From the NCBI GenBank assembly GCA_014378195.1, contig JACMOC010000072.1:1-64000 (forward strand): DNA of 64,000 nt, read 5' to 3'. The stretch's first letter is position 1. Each line of letters begins with the position of its first letter. The notes under the pieces are model-generated. The model worked only from the letters and a program-made list of their open reading frames with translations, was not told the origin of the DNA and made no database searches. This DNA comes from Oligoflexus sp. Lineage in GTDB: Bacteria; Bdellovibrionota_B; Oligoflexia; Oligoflexales; Oligoflexaceae. The translations under genes and the position numbers were made by a program. Below, in pieces: positions 52,289-61,262 of the stretch.

Positions 52289-53181
52289 TCCATAATAGTA
52301 TCGAAATCAAAGCCTGGATGAACTTCCCAAAGTTCATGGGCAACAAAGTTTTGGATAATATACTCAGGCGTAGCAACAGAAACTTCGGCAAAGCATTTGC
52401 CGCGGATTCCGGCGCTATCTATTGGGATGCAAAGAGTCTCGGACTTGATCATGTTGAAGCGTTCCGCTTAGCTTCACATGACGTGCAGAATCACATCCTT
52501 AGAGATTGCACGCAGAGCCTCATGCGTGAAGCTTTCGCTATCGAAAGAGCCGGGATGGCCTTCGCCGCGAAAATGGTTTTGCTGTCCGACGACCTTGAAT
52601 CCCGCATACTTTATAGCCAGTTCGGTTTTCAGGAAGCGAGTCATTACCAGGCAATTGCGGCCTATATTCCGGCAGAACCCAGAGGACTGGACGAGGATCC
52701 TTTCCTCGCGCTTCTTAAAGATGCGATTGAACGCGGTGGTCGAATGAGCCTGACTCTTATCATTCAGGTTCTCCTGGAAGGCTGGGGTCTGCTTCACTAC
52801 AAAAAACTTGCTAAAGACTGCCTGAGCGCGGAGCTCGCTGAGGAATTCCGGCTTATCGTGCAGGATGAAGCGCATCATCACGGCAGTGGCATTGCTCTTC
52901 TCGATCTTTCGGCGATGGATACCGAAGAGCGGTCCCTCGCTCTGCAGACAATACGGTCTTTGCTGGGCATGGTCGCAGTGGGGCCCTGGTCCATAGCGTC
53001 GATCCTGTGCAAACACTTGGCGCCTGATGATGATCCAAGGCGCTTTTATCCCGAACTTCGGCATGACGAAGATACTTCACTGAAGCTCCAGCAGTTAAAG
53101 CGGCTCCTCCTGGCCGGCGGCGCACAGAGCCTGGTTGAAATACTTGATAACGAAAACATGTTTCTTTTGGAGAGGGTATAA
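52285..53181 (+). CDS. Ferritin-like diiron protein
   Basis: A 298-residue helical protein with a complete four-helix-bundle diiron signature: E87, E117-A-S-H120, E165 and E195-A-H-H198 (E...ExxH twice). Such sites occur in ferritins, ribonucleotide reductase R2 and N- or C-oxygenases; the length and lack of ferroxidase-type shell features favour an oxygenase. It overlaps the SDR gene by 4 bases (ATGA). Confidence 0.78.
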   Translation: MIHNSIEIKAWMNFPKFMGNKVLDNILRRSNRNFGKAFAADSGAIYWDAKSLGLDHVEAFRLASHDVQNHILRDCTQSLMREAFAIERAGMAFAAKMVLLSDDLESRILYSQFGFQEASHYQAIAAYIPAEPRGLDEDPFLALLKDAIERGGRMSLTLIIQVLLEGWGLLHYKKLAKDCLSAELAEEFRLIVQDEAHHHGSGIALLDLSAMDTEERSLALQTIRSLLGMVAVGPWSIASILCKHLAPDDDPRRFYPELRHDEDTSLKLQQLKRLLLAGGAQSLVEILDNENMFLLERV

Positions 53182-53185
53182 CGCT

Positions 53186-54373
53186 ATGCATGCTCAACTT
53201 TCACAAACGACTCAAATTTCTCTTTTGAATGATATTTCAACAACCAAAAAAATCGCGCTTAACAGCAAACGCAATAAAGCCCAAGACAATTCTGAAGAGC
53301 TTGATGCCCTGGCCGAGCGTTTTGTTTATGCGGACTGCAAAAACGAATATTGGCAGCAGGAGCAATTTTCACTGCTCTATGGCACGCGTCTTTGGGATGA
53401 AGCAACGGAGTCGCAGAAAAAACTCCTGAACCACCTTTACTGGGTTGCCTACTACTGCCAGATTATCTCAGCAGAAATCGCGACGATTTATCTCAATCAA
53501 GCCGCCGGCGCAGGGCTTTATTCGGTCGAAGATTTCCGTGTGGTTTGTGATGGGTTGGATTTAGAATCGGCACAAGAGCGAGCGCATATCGCCTGTTTCA
53601 AAAAGATCAGCGAAGACATTGAGGCCGAAGTTTTTGGTGAGCGAATGTTTACTTATCCAATGCGCGCCTATCATGTCGATACGATGATTTTTCATAATTC
53701 AAACCGGGTGAAAGAATACTGGCGTCGCTTGCAGATCCAGGCCTACAGCGTGATGTCCACAGGCAACGCGTTTCTGGGTTGTCAGTACTTTACTGTCCGA
53801 GGCCTCAGGACCTTGAACGGTAAGCTTGTTCAGCATCAGCTGTCGCAGCACGTTATCGATTCCAAAGATCGCGAAGCGATGCCCATCCCAAGCCAGGTGA
53901 GCTTTCATCACTTTTTAGACGAGAGTTTTCATTTTAATACTTCTAAACTCATATCGCATGATGTTGTAAAAAGCATCAAAGCTCCAACAGCTTTTGAGCG
54001 CCGTATCACCAACAAACTCATGCTCGGCGTGCAGAAAGACCACTTTAACTTCTCAACGGCGATGAACGGCATTTTCTGGTACGACCCCGCTATGTACCAG
54101 ACCATATTCCGTATCCTTCGTTCGCCTTCGTTTGGTATGGACCAGGCGGGTGCCTTGTCGATGATGAAGGATTGTTTCACTAAAGAAAACCAAGGCTTGC
54201 ATAACTCTCGCAAAACGCACGAGACAGCTCGCGAGCACTATAGAACCTACCTCGATAGACTGGATTTTATCGATCCTGAGGTCAAGGCGATGACCTATAT
54301 GGGTAAAAACTCGATTGAGCACCAACTCAAAGTCAATCAAAAGGCCTTCCGAGGCTTCGCGAATGGTTTCTGA
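53186..54373 (+). CDS. AurF-like diiron oxygenase
   Basis: A 395-residue protein with metal-binding positions spaced as in the N-oxygenase AurF: E97, E131-x2-H134 and H242-x3-E246-x2-H249 correspond to AurF E101, E136/H139 and H223/E227/H230. I cannot find an obvious counterpart of AurF E196. AurF-family enzymes oxidise amines to hydroxylamine/nitro groups or hydroxylate carbon. ATG 53186 (GGAGAGGG 9 bases upstream) is used instead of an earlier in-frame start inside the preceding gene. It overlaps the ferredoxin gene by 11 bases. Confidence 0.75.
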   Translation: MHAQLSQTTQISLLNDISTTKKIALNSKRNKAQDNSEELDALAERFVYADCKNEYWQQEQFSLLYGTRLWDEATESQKKLLNHLYWVAYYCQIISAEIATIYLNQAAGAGLYSVEDFRVVCDGLDLESAQERAHIACFKKISEDIEAEVFGERMFTYPMRAYHVDTMIFHNSNRVKEYWRRLQIQAYSVMSTGNAFLGCQYFTVRGLRTLNGKLVQHQLSQHVIDSKDREAMPIPSQVSFHHFLDESFHFNTSKLISHDVVKSIKAPTAFERRITNKLMLGVQKDHFNFSTAMNGIFWYDPAMYQTIFRILRSPSFGMDQAGALSMMKDCFTKENQGLHNSRKTHETAREHYRTYLDRLDFIDPEVKAMTYMGKNSIEHQLKVNQKAFRGFANGF

Positions 54374-54662
54374 AAAAGACTTCAAAGTGAGTTTTCCGGG
54401 AACAGGATTTCCAGATCTTAAAGTTCTGGAAGGCCATTCCCTGAGTCGCTCACTTGACGTTCAAAATTCACCGATACTCTTCGGCTGCCGCACCGGGATA
54501 TGCGCAACCTGCATCTGTCTCGTAAGTGGGAATATCTCGGGAGCGGATGAAGATGAACGCGAGGTTCTCGAGCTTTTCGCTCCGGATCAACCTACGGCAC
54601 GTCTAGCGTGTCAGGTACAGGTAGATGCGGATCTCGAAATCAAAGCCTGGCATGAAGATTGA
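54363..54662 (+). CDS. Plant-type 2Fe-2S ferredoxin
   Basis: A 99-residue electron carrier with the chloroplast-type cluster ligands C42-x4-C47-x2-C50-x32-C83. ATG 54363 is favoured (CGAGG 8 bases upstream) over a TTG at 54315. It overlaps the AurF-like gene by 11 bases and is followed 31 bases later by the second Rieske oxygenase, so it is the natural reductant for the oxygenases. No ferredoxin reductase is encoded in the cluster. Confidence 0.9.
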   Translation: MVSEKDFKVSFPGTGFPDLKVLEGHSLSRSLDVQNSPILFGCRTGICATCICLVSGNISGADEDEREVLELFAPDQPTARLACQVQVDADLEIKAWHED

Positions 54663-54693
54663 ACCGAGTTGAAAGATAGGGATAGGGCACGCA

Positions 54694-55713
54694 ATGAGTT
54701 TTAAAAACTACTGGTATGTCGTTGCCGAAGCGAAACAAATCAGTGCCAAAAAACCATTTCGCGCCGAGCTCCTCGGTGAATGGCTTGTTTTATTCCGTAA
54801 CGACGAAGGCTCAATAACAGCTATGCGGGATCGTTGCCTTCATCGCTCCGTTAAGCTATCGGAAGGCCGTATTGAAAATGGCCAGTTACGTTGTATGTAT
54901 CATGGGTGGCTCTATAATAAAGACGCTCAAGTCGTGAATATTCCGAGTGAAGGGTCAGGCGTCCCGAAGGGGCCGTGTCGTAAAGCGCCTCGCTTTCATG
55001 TGCGGGAAGTCGACGGTTTGGTGTTTGTTTGCCTCGCGGAAACGCCCACTCTTGCCGAGCCTTTTCGCAGTTCCCACTACGCAGGAAAAGGCTGGGCCAC
55101 GGTTCGGCTCGTCAATCGTTTTAAGAACAATGTGACGAACTGTGTTGAGAATTTTGTGGATGTGCCACACACAACATTTGTCCACCCTAAGATTTTTCGC
55201 GATCCTGAGGGGCACCTGGTCCGTCTTGAAATGGAGAGAAAAGACGGCTCAGTGAAGGTTGTGTATCAAAATGAAAAACACAAACTTGGACTGTTCTCCT
55301 GGTTTCTTAACCCTAAAAACGAAACCTATGAGCATATAGATTCCTTTCATCAGCCGAATGTGACCGCGGTTGAGTACCATTTCGGTTCGAGCAAACACTT
55401 TTATATTACGTCTCAGTCTATTCCCATTACAGATACTGAGACTTTGGTTTACACCGACCTCACCTATTCTTTTGGTCTATTTACACCGCTCGCCCGTTAT
55501 TTCGTGAGAAAGCTTGGCCAGGCGGTGATTGATCAAGACCTAGTCATCCTGAAAAACCAGATGGAGACCATCCAGAAGTATCCGGATGCTTTCCAAAACT
55601 CTCCTGTTGATCTCATGCACGTCTGGATAGAGTCGATAAGAGACGCAATAGAAGCCGGGAAAGATCCCAGGGATCTACCTGAAAAACAACACGCGATCGA
55701 GATTCGGATATGA
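54694..55713 (+). CDS. Rieske non-haem iron oxygenase (2)
   Basis: A 339-residue oxygenase with Rieske ligands C48-L-H50 and C67-M-Y-H70, and mononuclear-iron ligands D156, H159 and H164 in N-F-V-D-V-P-H-T-T-F-V-H. It is only distantly similar to the oxygenase at 49620, so this is a second, differently specialised enzyme, not a recent duplicate. The sequence belongs to the broad phenylpropionate/vanillate-type oxygenase group. ATG 54694; 7 bases before the next gene. Confidence 0.9.
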   Translation: MSFKNYWYVVAEAKQISAKKPFRAELLGEWLVLFRNDEGSITAMRDRCLHRSVKLSEGRIENGQLRCMYHGWLYNKDAQVVNIPSEGSGVPKGPCRKAPRFHVREVDGLVFVCLAETPTLAEPFRSSHYAGKGWATVRLVNRFKNNVTNCVENFVDVPHTTFVHPKIFRDPEGHLVRLEMERKDGSVKVVYQNEKHKLGLFSWFLNPKNETYEHIDSFHQPNVTAVEYHFGSSKHFYITSQSIPITDTETLVYTDLTYSFGLFTPLARYFVRKLGQAVIDQDLVILKNQMETIQKYPDAFQNSPVDLMHVWIESIRDAIEAGKDPRDLPEKQHAIEIRI

Positions 55714-55720
55714 GGACCTT

Positions 55721-56464
55721 ATGCTAACACTCATTATTCCACTTGCTGCCTTCTGGGGACTTTTTTTCGTGTCGTGTTTTCGGTTCGAGTATCGCCAGGC
55801 GCTCTGGTCTAAAAACAAAGTTGCGTGGACTTTCGATGCGCTTGGACTCCTGGCGCAAGGCTGGGTCATCCCACTTCTGCAGGCGTTTTTGCTTTTGCCC
55901 GTTCTCAGATATTTTGCCCCCCAGGCCCAGAGCGTGGTCGATCTTCCTTTTTGGGCTGCTTTTCTCCTTAGTTTCGTGGTGGTCGATTATCTCTATTATT
56001 GGAACCATCGTACCCTGCACACCCAAAGGTTGTGGCCGTGGCATCGAGTCCATCATAGCGCTACGTCCATGGATATCTTTGTCGCGTCACGTAACAGCCT
56101 GTGGACGCACCTTCTGATCGTTTACGTGTGGGTCCATAGTTTTTCCATTTTTGTTCTGAAAGACAGCACGGGCTATGTGCTTGGGATAGCGTTGAGTTCG
56201 GCGTTGGATCTTTGGCGACACTCGGGGATGAGGTTTTCATCGCACTGGGAAAAACGTATCGGATCGATCTTGATTCTTCCTGTGGATCACGCCTGGCATC
56301 ATGCAACTATCAGCGAAGGCAAAAACTTCGGGGCCAATTTCAATCTTTGGGATAAATTCCACGGCACTTGGGAGCCAGCACTGAAAGCTGCGTTTGAAGT
56401 CGGAGATAAGGATCATACGTTGCAGTTCAAAGACCTCATTCGGCCGATTCCCGGCCAAAATTAG
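55721..56464 (+). CDS. Sterol desaturase/fatty acid hydroxylase family membrane protein
   Basis: A 247-residue integral membrane diiron enzyme. The eight-histidine pattern is visible: H96-x3-H100, H108-x2-H111-H112, H167, and H190-x2-H193-H194 with the A-W-H-H context. Four hydrophobic segments surround them. The family hydroxylates or desaturates lipids (sterols, carotenoids, alkylglycerols, fatty acids). It closes the rightward unit of the cluster, suggesting that the final or anchoring steps act on a membrane-bound acyl chain. Confidence 0.88.
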   Translation: MLTLIIPLAAFWGLFFVSCFRFEYRQALWSKNKVAWTFDALGLLAQGWVIPLLQAFLLLPVLRYFAPQAQSVVDLPFWAAFLLSFVVVDYLYYWNHRTLHTQRLWPWHRVHHSATSMDIFVASRNSLWTHLLIVYVWVHSFSIFVLKDSTGYVLGIALSSALDLWRHSGMRFSSHWEKRIGSILILPVDHAWHHATISEGKNFGANFNLWDKFHGTWEPALKAAFEVGDKDHTLQFKDLIRPIPGQN

Positions 56465-56547
56465 GTATCAAGCTTGCTCTTCCCCTCATTCTCAGCTAAA
56501 AATCCCTCGTTCACACACTCGTATCATCTCTACAAGTAGGTAGACCA

Positions 56548-58140
56548 GTGAATCAGAAGCAGCTCGAAGCGGAAATAGCGAAACGCCGGACATTTGCCAT
56601 TATTTCTCACCCGGATGCGGGTAAGACAACAATGACAGAAAAATTGCTCCTTTACGGTGGAGCGATCAATTTGGCTGGGTCGGTTAAGGCGAAGCGCTCG
56701 AAAAAGTTCGCGACATCCGACTGGATGGAGCTGGAGAAGCAGCGCGGGATTTCGGTCTCGAGTTCCGTCATGAAGTTCACCTATGAAGGGTGCGAGATGA
56801 ACCTCATCGACACCCCTGGTCACCAGGACTTCTCGGAAGATACTTACCGTACTCTGACAGCGGTCGACAGCGCGTTGATGCTGATGGATGCTGCCAACGG
56901 TGTCGAAGACCAAACCAAAAAACTCTTCGAAGTCTGTGCGCGTCGCAAGACGCCTATCATGGGCTTTGTGAATAAGATGGACCGTGAAGGTCGTGATCCC
57001 TGGGAACTGATGGAAGAAGTTGAGACGGTGCTCGGCATTCGTGTCTCGCCCGTGACTTGGCCTATCGGTATGGGGCCGCGTTTTCGCGGCGTTTATCACA
57101 GGCACAATCGTGAATTGCTTTTATATGAGCGTGGTGCTGAACGCTCGCGTCCTGTTCCATTGAAGGGAATGACGCTTGATTCACCGCTGGTTCGAGAAGA
57201 ACTCGGCGATGAACTCACCGATCAACTGATCCTCGATATCGAGCTCCTCGACGGAGCAGGCGATACCTGGAGCCTTGAGAAATATCGCGCGGGTGATCTT
57301 GCACCGATGTTTTTTGGTTCGGCACTGAATAACTTTGGACTCGAGCCCTTGCTTGCCGCCTTGATCGAACTTGCGCCCTCACCAGTCGGTCGGGAAGCGG
57401 AAGAACGCCGCGTTGAACCCAACGAAGAGAAATTCACCGCTTTTGTTTTCAAAATTCAGGCGAACATGGATCCGCAACATCGGGATCGCGTGGCGTTTAT
57501 TCGGATCTGCTCCGGCTACTTTCAACGCGGTATGAAAGCCCATATCGTGCGTCTCGACAAGGATCACCGTCTCGGCCGACCGACTCAATTTATGGCTCAG
57601 GACAGAAGCCTTGTGGAGGAAGCCTTCGCAGGTGACATCGTCGGTATTCATGATCCAGGGACCTTCAAGATCGGAGATACGCTGACAGAAGGCGAAAAAC
57701 TTCACTACACAGGTGTGCCGGTGTTTGCGCCCGAACACTTCTGCCGAGTAACGCTCGCCGAACCTTTGAAGTCAAAACAGCTTAACAAAGCTCTCGATCA
57801 GCTCTCGGAAGAAGGGGCCGTTCAGGTCTTCAGACCCGTTTACGGAACCGAGCAAATCCTTGGTGTGGTTGGTGTTTTGCAGTTTGAAGTGGTTCAGTTC
57901 CGCATCGAGCATGAGTACAATGTGAAAGTGCGATTCACTCGGCTTCCTTACGCTGCAGCGCGCTGGGTGTTCTCTGAAGATGACAAAGCCATGGATGATT
58001 TCGTGCGGGCTCAAGCTCAGGTAATCTGCTACGATCAGCATGAGCAGAAGGCCATTCTCCTCGAAGATTTGTGGCGTCTCAAATTCTTGAATGAGAGATA
58101 CCCAAAGATCACCTATTCGGCGACTTCTGAGAAAGTATAA
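56548..58140 (+). CDS. prfC: Peptide chain release factor 3
   Basis: A 530-residue translational GTPase that recycles RF1/RF2 after termination. G1 is S-H-P-D-A-G-K-T, G2 is in R-G-I-S-V-S-S-S, G3 is D-T-P-G-H, and N-K-M-D is G4. The C-terminal domain ends with R-W-V-F-S-E-D-D-K. GTG start 56548. It precedes guanine deaminase by 5 bases and probably shares its transcript. Confidence 0.95.
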   Translation: MNQKQLEAEIAKRRTFAIISHPDAGKTTMTEKLLLYGGAINLAGSVKAKRSKKFATSDWMELEKQRGISVSSSVMKFTYEGCEMNLIDTPGHQDFSEDTYRTLTAVDSALMLMDAANGVEDQTKKLFEVCARRKTPIMGFVNKMDREGRDPWELMEEVETVLGIRVSPVTWPIGMGPRFRGVYHRHNRELLLYERGAERSRPVPLKGMTLDSPLVREELGDELTDQLILDIELLDGAGDTWSLEKYRAGDLAPMFFGSALNNFGLEPLLAALIELAPSPVGREAEERRVEPNEEKFTAFVFKIQANMDPQHRDRVAFIRICSGYFQRGMKAHIVRLDKDHRLGRPTQFMAQDRSLVEEAFAGDIVGIHDPGTFKIGDTLTEGEKLHYTGVPVFAPEHFCRVTLAEPLKSKQLNKALDQLSEEGAVQVFRPVYGTEQILGVVGVLQFEVVQFRIEHEYNVKVRFTRLPYAAARWVFSEDDKAMDDFVRAQAQVICYDQHEQKAILLEDLWRLKFLNERYPKITYSATSEKV

Positions 58141-58145
58141 TCGTT

Positions 58146-59462
58146 ATGATACCTCCGCATGAAGCTCATGTTTTAGTCCGTGGCCACATTCTCCATGTGG
58201 TCCAGACCCAAACTCACACGCATGCGGAGGACATTCTGGACGGAGGACTCCTCCTCAATAAGTCTGGGGGCATCATTAAAAGGGGTTCGTTTCACGAGCT
58301 TTTATCTCAATTTCCTTCGCTGGACGTGCGTGACCATTCCGGCTCTCTGCTGCTCCCGTCTTTTATTGATTCGCATATTCACTTTCCCCAACTCGATATG
58401 ATAGGAAGCTGCGCCGAGGAGCTTTTGCTTTGGCTGGAGAATTATACCTTTCCCCGCGAAGCAGCGTTTCGGGGTCGCAATGCTTTTGTTGAAGCGGCGG
58501 CTCGCACCTTTGTTGATGAGCTGGTCAAAAACGGAACGACTTTCGCGGCCGTTTATTCTTCGTCCTGTGGTGACGCGACGGATGTTCTTTTCGAAGAATT
58601 CGATCGACGCGGTATACGCGGCATCATCGGCAAAGTAAGCATGGACAGGCATTGTCCGCCGGCTATTGAAGTCGGCGTCAAGAAAGATAAATCCTGGACC
58701 GAAGGCCTCATCAAAAAATGGCACCGAAAAAATGATAGGCTTCATTATGCACTAACGCCTCGTTTTGCGCCGAGTTGCACTAATGAATTGATGGAGATGA
58801 TAGCTTCGGTGTACCGTGAGGATGCGAGTCTATACCTGCAGACACACTACGCTGAGAATCAGAACGAAATCAAATGGGTTACTGACCTTTTCCCCGAAGC
58901 GAAATCCTACCTCGACGTTTACGATTCCCGTGGTCTCCTGGGGCCTCGAACCATACTTGGGCATTCGATTCATACCAATGCCATGGACGAAGCTTTGCTT
59001 CAAGATCATGGTGTCATCATAAGCCACTGTCCAACGTCCAATCTATTTCTTGGAAGTGGTTTGTTTGCTGCGCGACGTTATTTATCACAGGGGCAGAAAG
59101 TAACGCTTGGCACGGATGTCGGAGCGGGGACATCTTTTTCTCAGTGGCAGACGATGAATGAAGCTTACAAGGTTGCTCAGCTTCGCCAGGAGCGGATCGC
59201 GCCAAGCGAACTGTTTGCGCTGGCGACGACAGCTGCAGCCAAACATTTGGGATTCGATGACCTCGGGCTCCTCGATGAAGGTTACAGCGCTGATTATCAA
59301 GTCATCGATCCAGCCTCACGGCCGGTTCTCAAACGTCACTTCGATATTGCAAAAAACGCTGAAGAACGGCTTGCGGCACTGATTCATTTTGCCGACGACC
59401 GTTCCCTCAAAGCGCTCTACGTCAAGGGTCAGAGCGTTTATCAATCAACACTCCATCCGTGA
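58146..59462 (+). CDS. guaD: Guanine deaminase
   Basis: A 438-residue amidohydrolase that converts guanine to xanthine. Zinc motif L-L-P-S-F-I-D-S-H-I-H-F-P-Q with the family-specific P-Q pair; F-A-P-S-C-T substrate loop; H-Y-A-E-N and H-S-I-H metal/catalytic His; D-V-G-A-G-T-S near the end. ATG 58146, 5 bases after prfC. The pairing with a release factor is odd but the spacing suggests one operon. Confidence 0.93.
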   Translation: MIPPHEAHVLVRGHILHVVQTQTHTHAEDILDGGLLLNKSGGIIKRGSFHELLSQFPSLDVRDHSGSLLLPSFIDSHIHFPQLDMIGSCAEELLLWLENYTFPREAAFRGRNAFVEAAARTFVDELVKNGTTFAAVYSSSCGDATDVLFEEFDRRGIRGIIGKVSMDRHCPPAIEVGVKKDKSWTEGLIKKWHRKNDRLHYALTPRFAPSCTNELMEMIASVYREDASLYLQTHYAENQNEIKWVTDLFPEAKSYLDVYDSRGLLGPRTILGHSIHTNAMDEALLQDHGVIISHCPTSNLFLGSGLFAARRYLSQGQKVTLGTDVGAGTSFSQWQTMNEAYKVAQLRQERIAPSELFALATTAAAKHLGFDDLGLLDEGYSADYQVIDPASRPVLKRHFDIAKNAEERLAALIHFADDRSLKALYVKGQSVYQSTLHP

Positions 59463-59538
59463 AATCTATCTCAGTTTGACTCGCTCGGACTCATTGTTTA
59501 AACTTGGAGATGCCCCATTTTGGTAGAAAGGCATCGCG

Positions 59539-59751
59539 ATGAACCAAGAACTCCGAGACCTGGCCGCACTCCTCGAAGATATGGGACGCATACTCGACAA
59601 CTTCGACGATCCAGATCGTAGCCTCGTGCTTCGTTTAAGGCGACAGGTGGGAAACCTTACCCGAGACGAAAAACACGCCCTCAGGGACGCGGCAAGTGCC
59701 ACGCCTGAAGGCTATTTGGGTTGGCTTGAGGTTGGGGTTGCTAAGGACTAG
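59539..59751 (+). CDS. Small helical protein (hypothetical)
   Basis: A 70-residue acidic, probably all-helical protein (L-R-D-L-A-A-L-L-E-D-M-G and R-L-R-R-Q-V-G-N-L). AAAGG lies 8 bases before ATG 59539. Its last 4 bases overlap the 3' end of glpK on the other strand. No family recognised; coding status rests on the ribosome site and composition. Confidence 0.5.
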   Translation: MNQELRDLAALLEDMGRILDNFDDPDRSLVLRLRRQVGNLTRDEKHALRDAASATPEGYLGWLEVGVAKD

Positions 59752-61250
59752 GATTGGCCTTTGGCCCAACCTGCCGAATGTTTGACGGCGGCTTGCCATG
59801 TTTTGTAAAGTCGTGAGCTGTCAGCCTCAGGCATCATGGGTTCGTAACTCACCTCTTTTTCCCAAAGCATTTTGATCTCAGCCATATCCTTGAAAAATCC
59901 GACCGCTAATCCCGCAAAGTAGGCGACACCCATAGCCGTGAGTTCGAGGCATTTGGGTCTGACTACCGTTGCGTGCAGAAGATCAGCCTGGAACTGCATG
60001 AGTTGGGAATTGGACGAGGCGCCGCCATCGACACGGAGTTCTTTCAAAGGAATCTTCGCATCTTCCCGCATGGCGTCGATGATATCGCGGGTTTGGAAAG
60101 CTATGGCCTGAAGAGCGGCGAGAGCAATATGTTCTTTTTTAGTGCAGCGCGTGAGGCCTATAATCATGCCGCGGGCATAAGGGTCCCAATAGGGGGCGCC
60201 GAGACCGGTGAAAGCCGGCACAAAATAAACGCCCCCATTATCTTTGGCATTAGCCGCTAATGCTTCAATATCACTGCTATTATCGATCATTTCCAGGCCA
60301 TCGCGCAACCACTGGACGATCGCGCCTCCCATAAAGATCGAACCTTCGAGTGCGTAAGTAATATCGTTGCCAAGTTTCCAGGCGATCGTTGTCACGAGTT
60401 TTTTGCGTGACTGAATCGGGTCTTTCCCGGTGTTAAGCATGAGGAAGCAGCCGGTGCCATAGGTGTTTTTTATCATTCCGGGTTCAACACAGAGCTGACC
60501 AAAAAGAGCTGCGTGTTGATCTCCCGCGACCCCGGCGATCGGCGCCGCGAAGCCAAATTTCTGGGCATCTACCTGACCGAAAATCTCGCTGCAGGAATGG
60601 ACCTCAGGAAGGAGGGATGCGGGAATTTCGAATAACTCGAGCAGGTCGGTATCCCAAACGCCCGAGTGGATATTAAAAATCATCGTGCGGCTTGCGTTGG
60701 TGACATCCGTAGCGTGCACGCGTCCATCGGTGAGATTCCACATGAGCCAGGCATCAACGTTGCCAAACGCGAGCTCGCCTTTATTTGCACGATCGCGCGC
60801 ACCAGGTACGGTGTCGAGAATCCATTTTATTTTGGAGGCCGAGAAATACGAATCGATGATGAGACCGGTTTTTTGCTGGATATGTTCGGCGAGACCACGC
60901 TCTTTCCATCTTTCGCATTGATCAGCTGTTCGCCGATCCTGCCAGACTATAGCGTTGTAGATAGGTTTGCCGGTTTTGCGGTCCCAGATCACAGTTGTTT
61001 CACGCTGGTTCGTGATGCCGATCGCCGCGATTACGTCGTCTTTTTTGAGTTTGGATGTGAGCTCTTTCAAGACTTCGAACTGGCTCGCCCAAATCTCGCC
61101 TGGGTCGTGTTCAACCCAGCTCGGCTGCGGATATATTTGTTTGAACTCTTTTTGGGCGAGGCCTGCTACGCGGCCCTTTTGATCGATCAGCAACGCTCGC
61201 GAACTGGTCGTGCCCTGGTCGAGGGAGAGGATGTAACGGTTGCCGGACAT
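59748..61250 (-). CDS. glpK: Glycerol kinase
   Basis: A 500-residue FGGY-family kinase making glycerol-3-phosphate. D-Q-G-T-T-S-S-R-A is the phosphate-1 motif, W-x-x-D-x-R-T precedes the glycerol-binding A-D-Q, and G-T-G-C-F-L-M-L-N plus D-G-G-A-S are the ATP motifs. AAGGAG precedes ATG 61250. Last gene of a leftward run after the ABC exporter pair and HAD phosphatase; glpF/glpD are not here. Confidence 0.97.
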   Translation of the reverse strand: MSGNRYILSLDQGTTSSRALLIDQKGRVAGLAQKEFKQIYPQPSWVEHDPGEIWASQFEVLKELTSKLKKDDVIAAIGITNQRETTVIWDRKTGKPIYNAIVWQDRRTADQCERWKERGLAEHIQQKTGLIIDSYFSASKIKWILDTVPGARDRANKGELAFGNVDAWLMWNLTDGRVHATDVTNASRTMIFNIHSGVWDTDLLELFEIPASLLPEVHSCSEIFGQVDAQKFGFAAPIAGVAGDQHAALFGQLCVEPGMIKNTYGTGCFLMLNTGKDPIQSRKKLVTTIAWKLGNDITYALEGSIFMGGAIVQWLRDGLEMIDNSSDIEALAANAKDNGGVYFVPAFTGLGAPYWDPYARGMIIGLTRCTKKEHIALAALQAIAFQTRDIIDAMREDAKIPLKELRVDGGASSNSQLMQFQADLLHATVVRPKCLELTAMGVAYFAGLAVGFFKDMAEIKMLWEKEVSYEPMMPEADSSRLYKTWQAAVKHSAGWAKGQS

Positions 61251-61262
61251 ATGTTCAACTCC

